A stretch of DNA of 64,000 bases. It comes from Nocardiopsis sp. FR4. Its GTDB lineage: Bacteria; Actinomycetota; Actinomycetes; Streptosporangiales; Streptosporangiaceae. The stretch is from assembly GCF_009830945.1 (NCBI RefSeq), contig NZ_VWVV01000016.1:62001-126000 (forward strand), read 5' to 3'. A program made the position numbers and the translations under genes. Within the stretch, counting starts at the first letter, position 1. Every line of letters starts with the position of its first letter. Of the stretch, positions 36,348 to 46,306 are shown in pieces. The notes below the pieces were generated by a model. It worked only from the letters and a program-made list of their open reading frames with translations. It did no database searches and was not told where the DNA came from.

Positions 36348-37774
36348 TGCCCCGCCTGCACGCCCGCACCATCGCCCCCGCCGACCTCGGCTCCTACCAG
36401 CAGGCCATGCGCCGCGTCCTGACCTGCGACCTCATCACCGCCGCGCGCCCGCGCCCCGGCGCCCTGGAGCAGGTGCTGCGCTGGGCCGACGAGCTCGCCG
36501 ACGACCTGGAACGCCTCTTCGGCTACACCCTGGTCGCCACCACCGACCACGTGCGCCTGGTCCGCGAACTCGACGCCCTGGACCCCACCCAGCGCCAGAC
36601 CTTCGCGCGCCGGGGCCGCCCCTTCGACCGGCGCAGGCTCGCCTACCTGTGTCTGCTGCTGGCCGCCTTCCAGCGCTCGCAGATCGAGATCAGCCTCGCC
36701 GACCTGGTCGCTCGCCTCACCCCCGCCGCCAACGCCGTCGAGGGGCTGGGCTACGACCCCACCGACGGGGCGCACAAGGCCGCGCTGGTCGACGTCGCCC
36801 ACTGGCTGGTGGACCGCGGCGCCCTGCACCTGTCCGACGGGTCCCTGGAGGCGTGGGCCTCCGGCGGCGGACAGGGCGACGCCCTCTTCGACATCGACCA
36901 CGAGGTGTGCGAGCTGCTCTTCCGCCCCACCCGCCCGGTCCAGCACCTGACCAGCGTCGCCGGGCTGCTCGCCGCCCCGCTCACCGACACCTCCCCGCGC
37001 GAGCACGCGGCCCGCCGGGCCCGGCGGCTGCTGGTGGAACAGCCCGTGGTCCACTACGCCGACGTCGAACCCGCGGTCGCCGCGGTCCTGCGCGGCCGCG
37101 GCGTGGCCGAGGACCTGGCCCGGGCCACCGGGCTGCGGGTCGAGCGCCGCGCCGAGGGCGTCCTGCTCGCCGACCCCGCGGGCACCTTCACCGACCGGCC
37201 CTTCCCCGGCCGGGGCGGCGCGGTCAACCGCACCGCGGGCCTGCTGCTGGCCAAGGTCGCCGACCTGCTGGAGACCTCCCTGGCGGCCCTGGTCCGGCTG
37301 CCCGTCCCCCCGAAGGCCCTCGACCAGGCCGAACTCATCCGGCTCGTGGACGCCGGGCTGCCCCGAGAGGGGGTCGTGGACGCCCTGGCCTGGAGCGCCG
37401 AGCCCCCCGGACGCGACACGGAGGCGCCCGTGCCCCTCGAGGTCCCCCTGGTCGAACGCGCCCGGTGGGAGACCATGGTGCACGAGCTCTTCGCCGAGTT
37501 CGGCCCCTCCTCCTTCGGCGGCGCCTGGCAGCAGGACCCCTACGGCCTGCTGGACGCCGCCCTGGAACTGCTCGCCGAACTCTCCCTGGTACGGCCGGTA
37601 CCCGGCGGCGCCCTCGTGCTGCCCGCCGCCCTGCGCTACCGCAACATCCAGGGCGCCCTGCCCGAACGCGCCGACGCCGGACAGCTGCCCCTGGGCCTGG
37701 CGGACCCCGCGGCGCCCACCGGTGACCACGGCCCCGACAACGCCGACCCGCAGAAGGAAACCGATGACCAGTGA
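36347..37774 (+). CDS. jetB: Wadjet system protein JetB (DUF2398/TIGR02678)
   Basis: A 475-residue protein whose ATG overlaps the jetA stop. It is the KITE-like winged-helix subunit of the SMC complex: ERLFGYTLVATTDHVRLVREL, RRLAYLCLLLAAFQRSQ and AHWLVDRGALHLSDGS. It also has EQPVVHYADVEP, and the C-terminal LALVRPVPGGALVLPAALRY-like end characteristic of DUF2398. It overlaps jetC by 11 bases. Normal length and no disruptions. Confidence 0.92.
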   Translation: MPRLHARTIAPADLGSYQQAMRRVLTCDLITAARPRPGALEQVLRWADELADDLERLFGYTLVATTDHVRLVRELDALDPTQRQTFARRGRPFDRRRLAYLCLLLAAFQRSQIEISLADLVARLTPAANAVEGLGYDPTDGAHKAALVDVAHWLVDRGALHLSDGSLEAWASGGGQGDALFDIDHEVCELLFRPTRPVQHLTSVAGLLAAPLTDTSPREHAARRARRLLVEQPVVHYADVEPAVAAVLRGRGVAEDLARATGLRVERRAEGVLLADPAGTFTDRPFPGRGGAVNRTAGLLLAKVADLLETSLAALVRLPVPPKALDQAELIRLVDAGLPREGVVDALAWSAEPPGRDTEAPVPLEVPLVERARWETMVHELFAEFGPSSFGGAWQQDPYGLLDAALELLAELSLVRPVPGGALVLPAALRYRNIQGALPERADAGQLPLGLADPAAPTGDHGPDNADPQKETDDQ

Positions 37775-40700
37775 CCGCTTCCGGCCCAGCCGCGCCGGTG
37801 TGATCAACGTCTGGGACTACGTCGACGAGGAGTTCGTCTTCGCCGACGGCCGCCTCGTCCTGCGCGGGCACAACGGCTCGGGCAAGACCAAGGCGCTGGA
37901 GGTGCTCTTCCCGTTCGTCCTGGACGGGTACACCGACGCCCGGCGCCTGGACCCCTTCAGCGGCCAGAACCGCACCATGAAGTCCAACCTGCTCTACCGC
38001 GGCCAGGACGCCGAGTACGGGTACGTGTGGATGGAGTTCGCCCGGCCCGCCCCCGGAACCGGACGGCCGGTCCCGGCCGCCACGGAGACGGTCACCCTGG
38101 TCATCGGGCTGCGCGCGCACCGGCACCGCGACGGCGTCATCCCCTCCTTCTTCGTCACCGACCAGCGCCTGGGCGTGGACTTCGGCCTGCTGGCCTCCGA
38201 CGGGCGCCCGCTCACCGAACGCCAGCTCAAGACGGTCCTGGGCGAGACCGCCCACCACTCCACCGCCGCCGACTACCGGCGCGCGGTCGACGCCCGCCTG
38301 TTCGGCCTGGGCGAGCGCTACGTGCAGCTGCTCGACCTGCTCCTGGCGCTGCGCCGCCCCCTGCTGGCCAAGGACCTGGACCCCGAGAAGGTCTCCGACA
38401 CCCTCACCAGCGGCCTCAGCCCCCTGGACGAGGAACTCGTCGACCAGGCCGCCCGCGACTTCACCAACCTGGCAGCGGTCCAGCGCCGCTTCGACCAGGC
38501 CACCACCGCGCACGCCGCCACCACCGCCTTCGCCGGGGAGTACGCGGACTACCTGACCGCCCACGCCCGCCACCGGCTCTCCCGCGTGCGTACGGCCATC
38601 GACCTGGCCGCGGAGCAGGCCGGATCCATCGCCCGGGCGCGCGACACGCGGGAGGAGGCCACCCTCGCGCACGCGGCCGCCACCGAGCGGGCCGAGGAGC
38701 ACGACGCCCGGGCGCGTCGGCTCGCCGCGCGCCGCAGCGGGCTGGAGGCGCACGAGGCCTTCCGCAGCCACGCCGCACTGGAGATCGAGCGCACGCACAG
38801 CGCCGAGACCGCCCGCGACCTGGCCGAACAGGAGGAGCGACTGGACGCCCAGGCCGGGGAGGTGGCCGCCCTGCGGCGGGAGGCCGCACAGGTCGCCCAG
38901 AGCCTCGAACACGGGCGGGCCCGTGCCCGGGACCTGGCCGCCGAACTCGCCGAGACCGCCGCGCAGGCCGGGATCGCCCACGACGGTGAGGGAACCGCCG
39001 ACACCGGCGAGGACCTGCCCGAGACCGCGCGGGCCCGGGCCACCGCCCGCCTCGCCGACATCGCCGCCGTACGCGAGCGCCTGGCCGGCCTGGCCCGGGC
39101 CGAAACCGCGCGCGGCACCGCCGAACGGGCCGCCGACCAGGCCGCCGAGCGGCTCCGGAGCCGGGAACGGGAATGCGACCAGGCCGCCGAGGACCTGGAC
39201 GCCACCCGCCGCACGGCGGCCGAGGCGCTGGCCGTGTGGTCCGGGCAGTGGGCCGAGGGCCCGGCCCCGGTCACCGGCGCCGCCTGCGTCGCGGCGCTGC
39301 ACAGCGCACTGGAGGCCTTCGGTGAACCCGGAACTCCCACCCTGGCCGAGGTCTACGGCGAGCACACCGACCAACAGCGCCTGGACGCCGCCGCGCACGC
39401 GAGCACCCTCGAAAACCGCCGGGACCAGATCGAGGCCGAGACAGCGCTCCTCAACAGCGAGCGCGAGGAGATCGCCGCCGAACGCGACGACGCCCCGCAG
39501 GCCGACGGCCTGCGCACCGCCCCGCGCCAAGGCCGCCCCGGCGCCCCGCTGTGGCAGCTGGTCCGCTTCGCCGACGGGCTCGCCGACAGCGACGCCGCCG
39601 CGATCGAGGGAGCCCTGCACGGTGCGGGCCTCCTCACCGCCTGGGTGCACCCCGACGCCGAAGCCACCCGTGCCGCCCTCGCCGCGGGAGAGGCCGACGC
39701 CTACCTGCTGGCCACCGAGGCCACCGCGCTCACCCGGGGCCGGACGCTGGCCGACGTGCTGGTGCCCGAGGAACAGGACCTGGTTCCCGGGCACGTCATC
39801 GCGCGGATCCTGGCCTCCGTCCGCCTCACCGGCGACCCCGGCCCCTCCGGTACCGGCGAACAGGGCGCTCCTCCCGGGGATGACGCGGTGCACACGGTCG
39901 GCGCCGGCGGCCGCTTCACCCAGGGGATCCTCGTGGGTGCCTCCCCCAAGAAGGCCCCCGAGTTCGTCGGAGCCACCAACCGGGCCCTCCGCCGCCGCGA
40001 GCGCCTGGCCGCCTGCGACGCGCGTATCGCCCGACTCGCCGAACGGCGCGCACATCTGGGTGAACAGCTCGACCGGGCCCACACCCTGCTCAAGGCCTTC
40101 ACCCGTGCGCGCGCCGCTCTGCCGGACACCGCCCCCGTCGAGCGTGCCGTGCGCCGGGTCGAGAGGCAGTCCGCCCTCCTGGCCTCGGCCCGCACCGAGA
40201 ACGAGGAGCGGCGCCGTGACCTGGACGCCGCGGTCGCCGAGGTGGACGCCCACCGCCACCAGGTGCGCGCGGTGGCCGCCGAACGCGCCATGCCCACCGG
40301 CCCCGAGGCCGTGGACGCGGTCGCCCGGGCGGTGGACGACTTCGTGGAGACGGCCCGCGCCCTGCACGCCGCGCGCACCGAGGTCGCCCGGCACACCGCC
40401 GACCTGGAAAGCCGCGAGGAGACGGTGGACCGGCTGGGCCGCCGCCTGGAGCGGGACCGCGAGCGCCACGAGGAGAGGGTGCGCGAACACGAGCGGACCG
40501 CCGCCGAGCTGGCCGCCAAACAGGAAAGCATCAGCGCGCCCGTCCAGGAGCTCATGGCAGAGCTGGAGCAGGTCAAGGAGGACCTGCGCCTGGCCCGCGA
40601 GGAGCACCAGCGCGCCGCCCGCGAGGCCGCCGCCGCCCACGAGGCGATGATCCGCGCCGACGAGAAACTGGAGGGCGGCCACCGGGCCCTCACCGACGCC

Positions 40701-42032
40701 CTCGCCGCACTCTTCGAGCACGCCGAGACCTTCGCGGCCCTCACCTCCCCGGAACTGCGCGCCACCCTGGGCGCGGACACCACTCCGACCTGGCCCCCGC
40801 GACACATGTGGCCCACCGCGGACCGGGCCGCCGAACAGGTCCTGGAGTCGGTCGCCACCGACCCCGGGGCGGCCGTACGCGCCGTGCTGCCCGGACAGGC
40901 CGCGGAACTGCTCGACATCCTCACCGAGGCCGTCGGATCGGGGCCGGCCGTCACCGACACCGAACTCAAGGCGGCCTCCACCCGCGTCTCCTCCGCGCTG
41001 CGCGTCTTCCAGGACGCCCTGGGCGCCGACGCCGAGGGTTACCGGGTCGACCACGACCTCGGGGTCAGCGGTGTCATCTCGGTGTTCGTCAACGACGAGA
41101 CCGGCCGCAACCCCGTCTCCGCCTTCGCCCGCGTCATCGCCGAACGCGTCGAGGAACAGGGCGCGCTGCTGCGCGACGAGGAGCGCGGAGTACTGGAGGA
41201 CGAACTGCTCACCGGCATCGCCCAGCAGATCCACGAGCGGGTGCGCGCCGCACGGGACCTGGTCGCGGGGATGGACCGGGACACCCGCTCGCGCCCCATG
41301 TCCTCGGGGACGCGGATCGGTATCCGCTGGAGCCGTTCGGACCGGCTCACGGAGCACCAGGCCACCGCCGCCCAGCTGGTCAGGCGCGACGCCACCGGCC
41401 TGGGAGCCTCGGGGCTGAACCGGCTCCGCGAGGTCCTGCGCGAGATGATCCGCGAGCACCACGCGGCCCACCCCCGCGCCACCTACAAACAGGTGTTGTC
41501 GGCGGTGCTGGACTACCGCTCCTGGTACCGGTTCGAGCTGCGCATGGCGGTGCCCGGACAGGAGGAGGTCAAGCTCACCAAGAACAAGCACGAGCAGATG
41601 TCGGGCGGGGAGAAGTCCGCCGCGATCCACCTGCCGCTGTTCGCCGCCGCCAACGCCCTGTACGGATCCGCGCTGCCCACCTGTCCGCGCATGGTGGCCC
41701 TGGACGAGGCCTTCGCCGGGATCGACGACCGCTACAAGCCCGAACTCATGGGGTTGACCGTCACCTTCGACCTGGACATGTTCATGACCGGGCACGACCT
41801 GTGGGTGCACTACGACAGCGTGCCCATGGCCGCCCACTACGACATGCACCACGACAAGGGCGCGCACACGGTCTCGGCGATGCTCATGCTCTGGGACGGG
41901 ACGCAGACCATCGACGCGGACGCCGGGTTCTCGGGCAACGAGGAGCTGGCCGCCGAACTGCTGGGCATCACCCCCAGCAGGTTCGCGCCGCTGTCCTCGG
42001 CCGGAACCCTGCTGGAGGACGCCGGTGAGTGA
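37764..42032 (+). CDS. jetC: Wadjet SMC-like ATPase JetC (TIGR02680)
   Basis: A 1422-residue SMC-type ATPase starting at ATG 37764 after AGAAGGAA, inside the end of jetB. Walker A GHNGSGKT (35-42) lies near the N-terminus, followed by long Ala/Glu/Arg-rich coiled coils (about 290-480 and 740-960) separated by a hinge-like region (about 590-760, LWQLVRFADGL, HTVGAGGRFTQGILVG). The C-terminal head has the signature MSGGEKSAAI (about 1278) and Walker B VALDEAFAGID (about 1311). In the characterised systems JetABC extrudes DNA loops and activates JetD to cut small circular plasmids. All ATPase motifs are intact. Confidence 0.94.
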   Translation: MTSDRFRPSRAGVINVWDYVDEEFVFADGRLVLRGHNGSGKTKALEVLFPFVLDGYTDARRLDPFSGQNRTMKSNLLYRGQDAEYGYVWMEFARPAPGTGRPVPAATETVTLVIGLRAHRHRDGVIPSFFVTDQRLGVDFGLLASDGRPLTERQLKTVLGETAHHSTAADYRRAVDARLFGLGERYVQLLDLLLALRRPLLAKDLDPEKVSDTLTSGLSPLDEELVDQAARDFTNLAAVQRRFDQATTAHAATTAFAGEYADYLTAHARHRLSRVRTAIDLAAEQAGSIARARDTREEATLAHAAATERAEEHDARARRLAARRSGLEAHEAFRSHAALEIERTHSAETARDLAEQEERLDAQAGEVAALRREAAQVAQSLEHGRARARDLAAELAETAAQAGIAHDGEGTADTGEDLPETARARATARLADIAAVRERLAGLARAETARGTAERAADQAAERLRSRERECDQAAEDLDATRRTAAEALAVWSGQWAEGPAPVTGAACVAALHSALEAFGEPGTPTLAEVYGEHTDQQRLDAAAHASTLENRRDQIEAETALLNSEREEIAAERDDAPQADGLRTAPRQGRPGAPLWQLVRFADGLADSDAAAIEGALHGAGLLTAWVHPDAEATRAALAAGEADAYLLATEATALTRGRTLADVLVPEEQDLVPGHVIARILASVRLTGDPGPSGTGEQGAPPGDDAVHTVGAGGRFTQGILVGASPKKAPEFVGATNRALRRRERLAACDARIARLAERRAHLGEQLDRAHTLLKAFTRARAALPDTAPVERAVRRVERQSALLASARTENEERRRDLDAAVAEVDAHRHQVRAVAAERAMPTGPEAVDAVARAVDDFVETARALHAARTEVARHTADLESREETVDRLGRRLERDRERHEERVREHERTAAELAAKQESISAPVQELMAELEQVKEDLRLAREEHQRAAREAAAAHEAMIRADEKLEGGHRALTDALAALFEHAETFAALTSPELRATLGADTTPTWPPRHMWPTADRAAEQVLESVATDPGAAVRAVLPGQAAELLDILTEAVGSGPAVTDTELKAASTRVSSALRVFQDALGADAEGYRVDHDLGVSGVISVFVNDETGRNPVSAFARVIAERVEEQGALLRDEERGVLEDELLTGIAQQIHERVRAARDLVAGMDRDTRSRPMSSGTRIGIRWSRSDRLTEHQATAAQLVRRDATGLGASGLNRLREVLREMIREHHAAHPRATYKQVLSAVLDYRSWYRFELRMAVPGQEEVKLTKNKHEQMSGGEKSAAIHLPLFAAANALYGSALPTCPRMVALDEAFAGIDDRYKPELMGLTVTFDLDMFMTGHDLWVHYDSVPMAAHYDMHHDKGAHTVSAMLMLWDGTQTIDADAGFSGNEELAAELLGITPSRFAPLSSAGTLLEDAGE

Positions 42033-43260
42033 GGCGGTGGAGGTGTTCCGCGACCAGCGCTACGGGCGCCTGCTCAGGGCCGCCCGCCGTTACCTGGAGT
42101 CCCACGACGGCAGCCTGGACGGCAGTGTCGGGATCAGGAACCCCACGGACGCCGAACGCGAGGCGGTCATCGGCATCACCGGAGGCTTCCCGCCCCGGGG
42201 AGCCGCGCAGCTCAGAGTGCGGTTGTCGGTCCTGGACGCGGTCGTGCACGACAACACCGGCCTGCGGCTCTCCGAGCTCCTGGAAGCCATCGGACCGAAG
42301 CTGCGGTACACCTCCGTGGTCGAGGCGCACAGACGCGGGGCCCGGGAGGAGGCGCTGTCCGCGGCGGCCGCCAGCCCTCTGCACGAGGAGGCCGCGTGGT
42401 ATCGGACGTGGCTGGAGGACCTGACCGGGGACGGCACCCTGGGCACCATGATCGGCAGGGGGACGGCACGCCGGACCCTGCTCCGGGCCGCCCGGGTCCT
42501 GGAACTGGTCACGGACCGCCCCGAGGGCACGCCGCCTCTGCTGCTCCCGGACCTGGCCGTGACCGCCACCGGGGACACCAAGGCGCTCAACCACGGCACG
42601 GCGCTGTCCCGTCTGGTGCTCCGGGCCCTGGCGTTGCGTACCGGTACCGACCGCCCCGACGGGGCCGAGGAGCGGCGGGCCCTGTGGGAGTCCTGCGACG
42701 TGGTCCTGGACGACCTGGCCAGCCGGGTCCTGGTCCTCAACCTGCCCGCGCACGGGCGGGGGCTGGGGGAGTGGCTGACCGGCGCCGCCCGCCACGCCAC
42801 CCCCTTCCACGTCACCCTGCACCAGCTCGTCCACCTGCCGGTCGCCGTCGGCGCGCCGATCGTGTACGTGTGCGAGAACCCGGCCGTGCTGCGGCGGGCG
42901 GCGGGTGAACTCGGCACCGGCTCGGCACCCCTGCTGTGCACGGAGGGGCACCCCTCAGCGGCCTTCCACCGGCTGGCCTCAGCGGTCCGGGCCGGGGGCG
43001 GGGAACTGCGCTACCACGGTGACTTCGACTGGCCCGGAACGGCCATCGCCAGGCAGGTGACGCGACGCCATGCGGCACGGCCCTGGCGTATGTCGGCGCA
43101 CGACTACCGGGCCCACGTGCGCGCGGACGGCTACCCCCTGAGCGGTCGTGCGCGGCCCACCCCGTGGGATCCGGAGCTGGCCGAGGCGATGACCGTCCAC
43201 GGGACGGCCGTGTACGAGGAGAGCGTCGCCGCCACGCTCCTGGCCGACCTCGCGGGCTGA
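42025..43260 (+). CDS. jetD: Wadjet nuclease JetD (DUF2399/TIGR02679, Toprim-like)
   Basis: A 411-residue protein from GTG 42025, overlapping jetC by 8 bases. DUF2399 proteins resemble topoisomerase VI subunit A; the Toprim-type metal ligands are visible as Glu284 in YVCENPAVL and Asp333/Asp335 in GDFDWPGTAI. The N-terminal domain (VEVFRDQRYGRLLRAARR, LSELLEAIGPKLRY) is winged-helix-like. In known systems JetD cleaves the DNA sensed by JetABC. It completes the jetABCD operon. Confidence 0.92.
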   Translation: MSEAVEVFRDQRYGRLLRAARRYLESHDGSLDGSVGIRNPTDAEREAVIGITGGFPPRGAAQLRVRLSVLDAVVHDNTGLRLSELLEAIGPKLRYTSVVEAHRRGAREEALSAAAASPLHEEAAWYRTWLEDLTGDGTLGTMIGRGTARRTLLRAARVLELVTDRPEGTPPLLLPDLAVTATGDTKALNHGTALSRLVLRALALRTGTDRPDGAEERRALWESCDVVLDDLASRVLVLNLPAHGRGLGEWLTGAARHATPFHVTLHQLVHLPVAVGAPIVYVCENPAVLRRAAGELGTGSAPLLCTEGHPSAAFHRLASAVRAGGGELRYHGDFDWPGTAIARQVTRRHAARPWRMSAHDYRAHVRADGYPLSGRARPTPWDPELAEAMTVHGTAVYEESVAATLLADLAG

Positions 43261-43290
43261 GGGCCCGACGCGACCCGCGATGTGCCCACC

Positions 43291-44088
43291 TCAGCGCAGG
43301 TGGGAGGCGCCGTTGACGTCCAGCACGGCGCCGGAGGACCAGACCGCCTCCGGGGACGCCAGGTAGCGCACCGCCGCGGCCACCTCCTCGGGGGAGGCCA
43401 CCCGGCCGAAGGGGCTCTGCGCGCGCACCCGCTCGGTGAGCCGGTCGGCCACCCGCTCGGTCGCCACGAACCCGGGCGCCACCGAGGCCACGGTGATGCC
43501 GTGCGGGGCCAGGGCGACCGCCAGCGACTGGCCCAGCGAGTGCAGGGCCGCCTTGCTCGCACCGTAGGCGGGGTGGTCCGGCTCGCCCTTGTAGGCGCCC
43601 CGGGACCCGACGTTGACGATGTGCCCGCCCACGCCCCGGCCGATCATGTGCCGGGCCGCCAGGTAGCTGACGTCGGCGGCGGCGAACACGTTCACGGCGA
43701 AGGTGGACTCCCAGGCCCGCCGCCACTCCGCGTAGGGGGTGCTCTCCGGCGGGTGCGGGGTGTTGACCGCGGCGTTGTTGACCACCACGTCGATCCCGCC
43801 CAGCCGGTCCACCACCTCCGCCACCAGGCCGGCCGCGGCGCCGGGCTCGCCCAGGTCGGCCCGCAGCAGGGCGTGCCCGTGCCCGGGCAGCCGCCGCAGG
43901 GTGCGCTCGGCCTCCTCGGGCCGTGACGCGCAGTGCACGGCGACCCGGTCGCCCTGTTCGGCGAAGGCCAGGGCGATCGCCCGGCCGATCCCGCGGGAGG
44001 CGCCGGTGACCAGGACGTTCCGGCCCGCGCGGCCCTCCTTCCGGGCGTCGGTCGGAGCAGGGGTGGGATTCGTGTGGTGATCGGACAT
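43291..44088 (-). CDS. Short-chain dehydrogenase/reductase
   Basis: A 265-residue classical SDR. Cofactor motif TGASRGIGRA, NNAA motif, catalytic Ser in VGSRGAYKG and YxxxK as YGASKAALHSLG; the C-terminal SSGAVLDVNGASHLR is typical of FabG-like enzymes. HCASR after beta 2 suggests NADP(H) preference, an inference. Substrate unknown. Its stop faces the Wadjet operon, 30 bases away. Confidence 0.9.
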   Translation of the reverse strand: MSDHHTNPTPAPTDARKEGRAGRNVLVTGASRGIGRAIALAFAEQGDRVAVHCASRPEEAERTLRRLPGHGHALLRADLGEPGAAAGLVAEVVDRLGGIDVVVNNAAVNTPHPPESTPYAEWRRAWESTFAVNVFAAADVSYLAARHMIGRGVGGHIVNVGSRGAYKGEPDHPAYGASKAALHSLGQSLAVALAPHGITVASVAPGFVATERVADRLTERVRAQSPFGRVASPEEVAAAVRYLASPEAVWSSGAVLDVNGASHLR

Positions 44089-44258
44089 GGGCGGCAGCCT
44101 AGTGCGGTGACCGGAGGAGGTGCACGGCCCGGTGCCTCCCGCGTGACCTCCGTACCCGCAGCGCGCCCCGGTGACCGAGACGCGCCACAAGTGCGGGACC
44201 GCCGGAGACCGGCTCCCCCACCCGCGGCAGGAGCCGTGGCGCGGCCCCCGGCGCGGGA

Positions 44259-45455
44259 CTACGAGGTCCGGGCCTCGAACGCCCGCCCGGGGCGCAGCCC
44301 GAAGGGCAGTCCGAAACCGGTCAGCCACCCGCCCTCGGCCAGTATGCGGAACGCCTCGTGGGTGACGTCGTGGTCGGGCGCCTGGCGCGGCGGCCAGGCG
44401 AAGGCCCGGGCCAGCACCGACCAGCTGGGCCCGTGGCCGTGCTCGGCGCGGTACTCGTGCACCCAGCGCGCCAACCGTTCCTCCCTGCCCTCGACCAGGT
44501 CGCGGGCCCGGTCGGCCACCGGCACGTCCATGGGGGTGGAGGCGGGCGCGGTGCTGGGCGGAGTGGCCGGGGGCAGCGGAACGTAGGTCAGCGGCAGGGT
44601 CACCTCGGTCAGCGAGGCGTCCAGAGCGCCCCCGCCCGCGCTCAGCCCCTCGATCCAGGAGATCTCGGTCAGCCAGGTGAGCAGCTCCGCCAGCTCCCCG
44701 GGGCCGGACAGGGCGCAGCCCTCGACGGCGTCCTGGGCCCGGACGCTGAGGCGCCCGTCGGGTTCGGCGTGCAGCGCCAGGTAGGCGGCCACCAGGCGGA
44801 GCCGGTTGGGCTTCTTGCGCATCTTCTTGTGCGCCAGGGTGCGCGAGAACCACCCCGAGGCCCGGGACCGGACGCCGTTGCCGATCCGGTACGGGCTCCC
44901 CGACAGGCTGGGCAGGTCGCACAGGGCCGGGTGCAGGGGGTCGGACCCGATCACCGCCTCGGGCGTGGTGCCCAGCCACCCCTGGCCGACCAGGTCGCTC
45001 AGCGCCGCGTGCGCGTCCTCCAGACGCAGCACGCGCAGGTCCTGGCCGGTGAGGTTGGCCTGGCCCTTCAGCGCGCCGCGCAGCGCGCAGGTCAACGCCA
45101 GCAGGCGGCTGTCGGCGGTGGCGCCCGCCCGTTCCGAGGCCACGCGCGCCCACAGGTCGCGGAAGAACTCCGCGTGGTGCGGGCCCATCCGGGGCACGCG
45201 TTTGCGGTCGGCGGGGATCTTCTCCTGCGGTCGGGTCCGCGCCTCGGCCCGGGCCCGTTTCTTCTCCTTCTTGAGCCGCTTGGACTCGGCGTTGGTGAGT
45301 CTGCGGGGCGCTCCTCCCGGGGGGACGCTGATGCCCCGCTCCTTGCAGCGTGCACACTCCATGGCCGCGGCCAGGTCATCGTTGGGCCGCAGGAAACGGG
45401 GTCGGGGGATCTCGTCGGGGAGGGGATCCGCACTCGTTGCGGTGTGCTGCGTCAT
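44259..45455 (-). CDS. Hypothetical protein with basic N-terminal region
   Basis: A 398-residue protein from ATG 45455. Near the N-terminus is a single CxxC (MECARCKERG) and a very basic stretch (SKRLKKEKKRARAEAR). The rest is helical, with SRASGWFSRTLAHKKMRKKPNRLR and a Trp-rich end (SWSVLARAFAWPPRQ, ILAEGGWLTGFG). The C-terminal winged-helix-like pattern and basic region suggest nucleic-acid binding, but I do not recognise a family. Divergent from the histidine phosphatase gene. Confidence 0.65.
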   Translation of the reverse strand: MTQHTATSADPLPDEIPRPRFLRPNDDLAAAMECARCKERGISVPPGGAPRRLTNAESKRLKKEKKRARAEARTRPQEKIPADRKRVPRMGPHHAEFFRDLWARVASERAGATADSRLLALTCALRGALKGQANLTGQDLRVLRLEDAHAALSDLVGQGWLGTTPEAVIGSDPLHPALCDLPSLSGSPYRIGNGVRSRASGWFSRTLAHKKMRKKPNRLRLVAAYLALHAEPDGRLSVRAQDAVEGCALSGPGELAELLTWLTEISWIEGLSAGGGALDASLTEVTLPLTYVPLPPATPPSTAPASTPMDVPVADRARDLVEGREERLARWVHEYRAEHGHGPSWSVLARAFAWPPRQAPDHDVTHEAFRILAEGGWLTGFGLPFGLRPGRAFEARTS

Positions 45456-45552
45456 GGTCAGGAGCGTAGCGACGAAGCCGCCCCGGTGTCCGGCGTCCGG
45501 AGGATTCTCCGGACCGGGAGTCGGCCCGGCCCCACCGGGCAGGTAGGGGACC

Positions 45553-46152
45553 ATGGGTGAACTGGTGTTGGTCCGGCACGGACAGACCGAGTGGAGCCGC
45601 GCGCGCAGGCACACGGGGCGTACCGATCTGCCGCTGACCGGGGAGGGTGAGCGCCAGGCCGCGGCGCTGCGCCCCTCGCTGGCCGCGCGCTCCGTGGGCC
45701 GGGTGGTGACCAGCCCGCTGCGCCGGGCCGTGCGCACCGCCGAACTGGCCGGGCTGACCGGTGCCGGGACCGACCCGGACCTGGCCGAGTGGGACTACGG
45801 CGGCTACGAGGGGATCACCACCGCCGACATCCGGCGCGAGCGCCCCGGCTGGGACCTGTGGCGGGACGGCGTCGTCCCGGGCGGCCCCGGGCACCCGGGG
45901 GAGAGCCTGGAGTCCGTCGGCGCCCGCGCCGCCCGCGTCCTGGACCGCCTCGCACCCCTGTTGGGCGAGGAGGGGCCCGACGTGGTGCTCGTGGCGCACA
46001 GCCACGTCCTGCGGGTCCTCGCCGTGCGCTGGCTGGGCCTGCCGCCCTCGGCGGGCGCGCTCTTCACCCTGGCCACCGGATCGCTGAGCACCCTGGGCCG
46101 CGAGCACGGACGGCCCGTCCTCACCTCCTGGAACGTGCCGCCCGCGCCCTGA
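45553..46152 (+). CDS. Histidine phosphatase (phosphoglycerate mutase-like) family protein
   Basis: A 199-residue cytosolic enzyme with the catalytic LVRHGQTEWS, Arg in VTSPLRRAVRTAEL, Glu in DLAEWDYGGYEG and the second His in VLVAHSHVLRVLA. This is a complete 2H-phosphatase site. The AEWDYGGYEGIT block is usual in acid phosphatase-like members rather than true glycolytic mutases. Substrate unknown. Confidence 0.92.
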   Translation: MGELVLVRHGQTEWSRARRHTGRTDLPLTGEGERQAAALRPSLAARSVGRVVTSPLRRAVRTAELAGLTGAGTDPDLAEWDYGGYEGITTADIRRERPGWDLWRDGVVPGGPGHPGESLESVGARAARVLDRLAPLLGEEGPDVVLVAHSHVLRVLAVRWLGLPPSAGALFTLATGSLSTLGREHGRPVLTSWNVPPAP

Positions 46153-46306
46153 GTCCCGGCGCGCGCCCCGGGTCCTCCCGGGGCGGGGAGGCCGCTCCGC
46201 CGCGGGAGGGCCCCGAGCTGGAATTCGGGCGGGTCCGGCCGCGGTGGTAGAAACGCTCAAGCGGACAGAGTTCGCACAACGCCCGGACAACACGAAAGCA
46301 TCCCCC

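Noticed and set aside
37335-41867. A 1510-residue open frame on the minus strand opposite jetB and jetC
   Set aside because: Gly/Val/Leu-rich translation caused by the strong G/C third-position bias of the real plus-strand genes; no family motifs, while jetC on the other strand has intact ATPase motifs.
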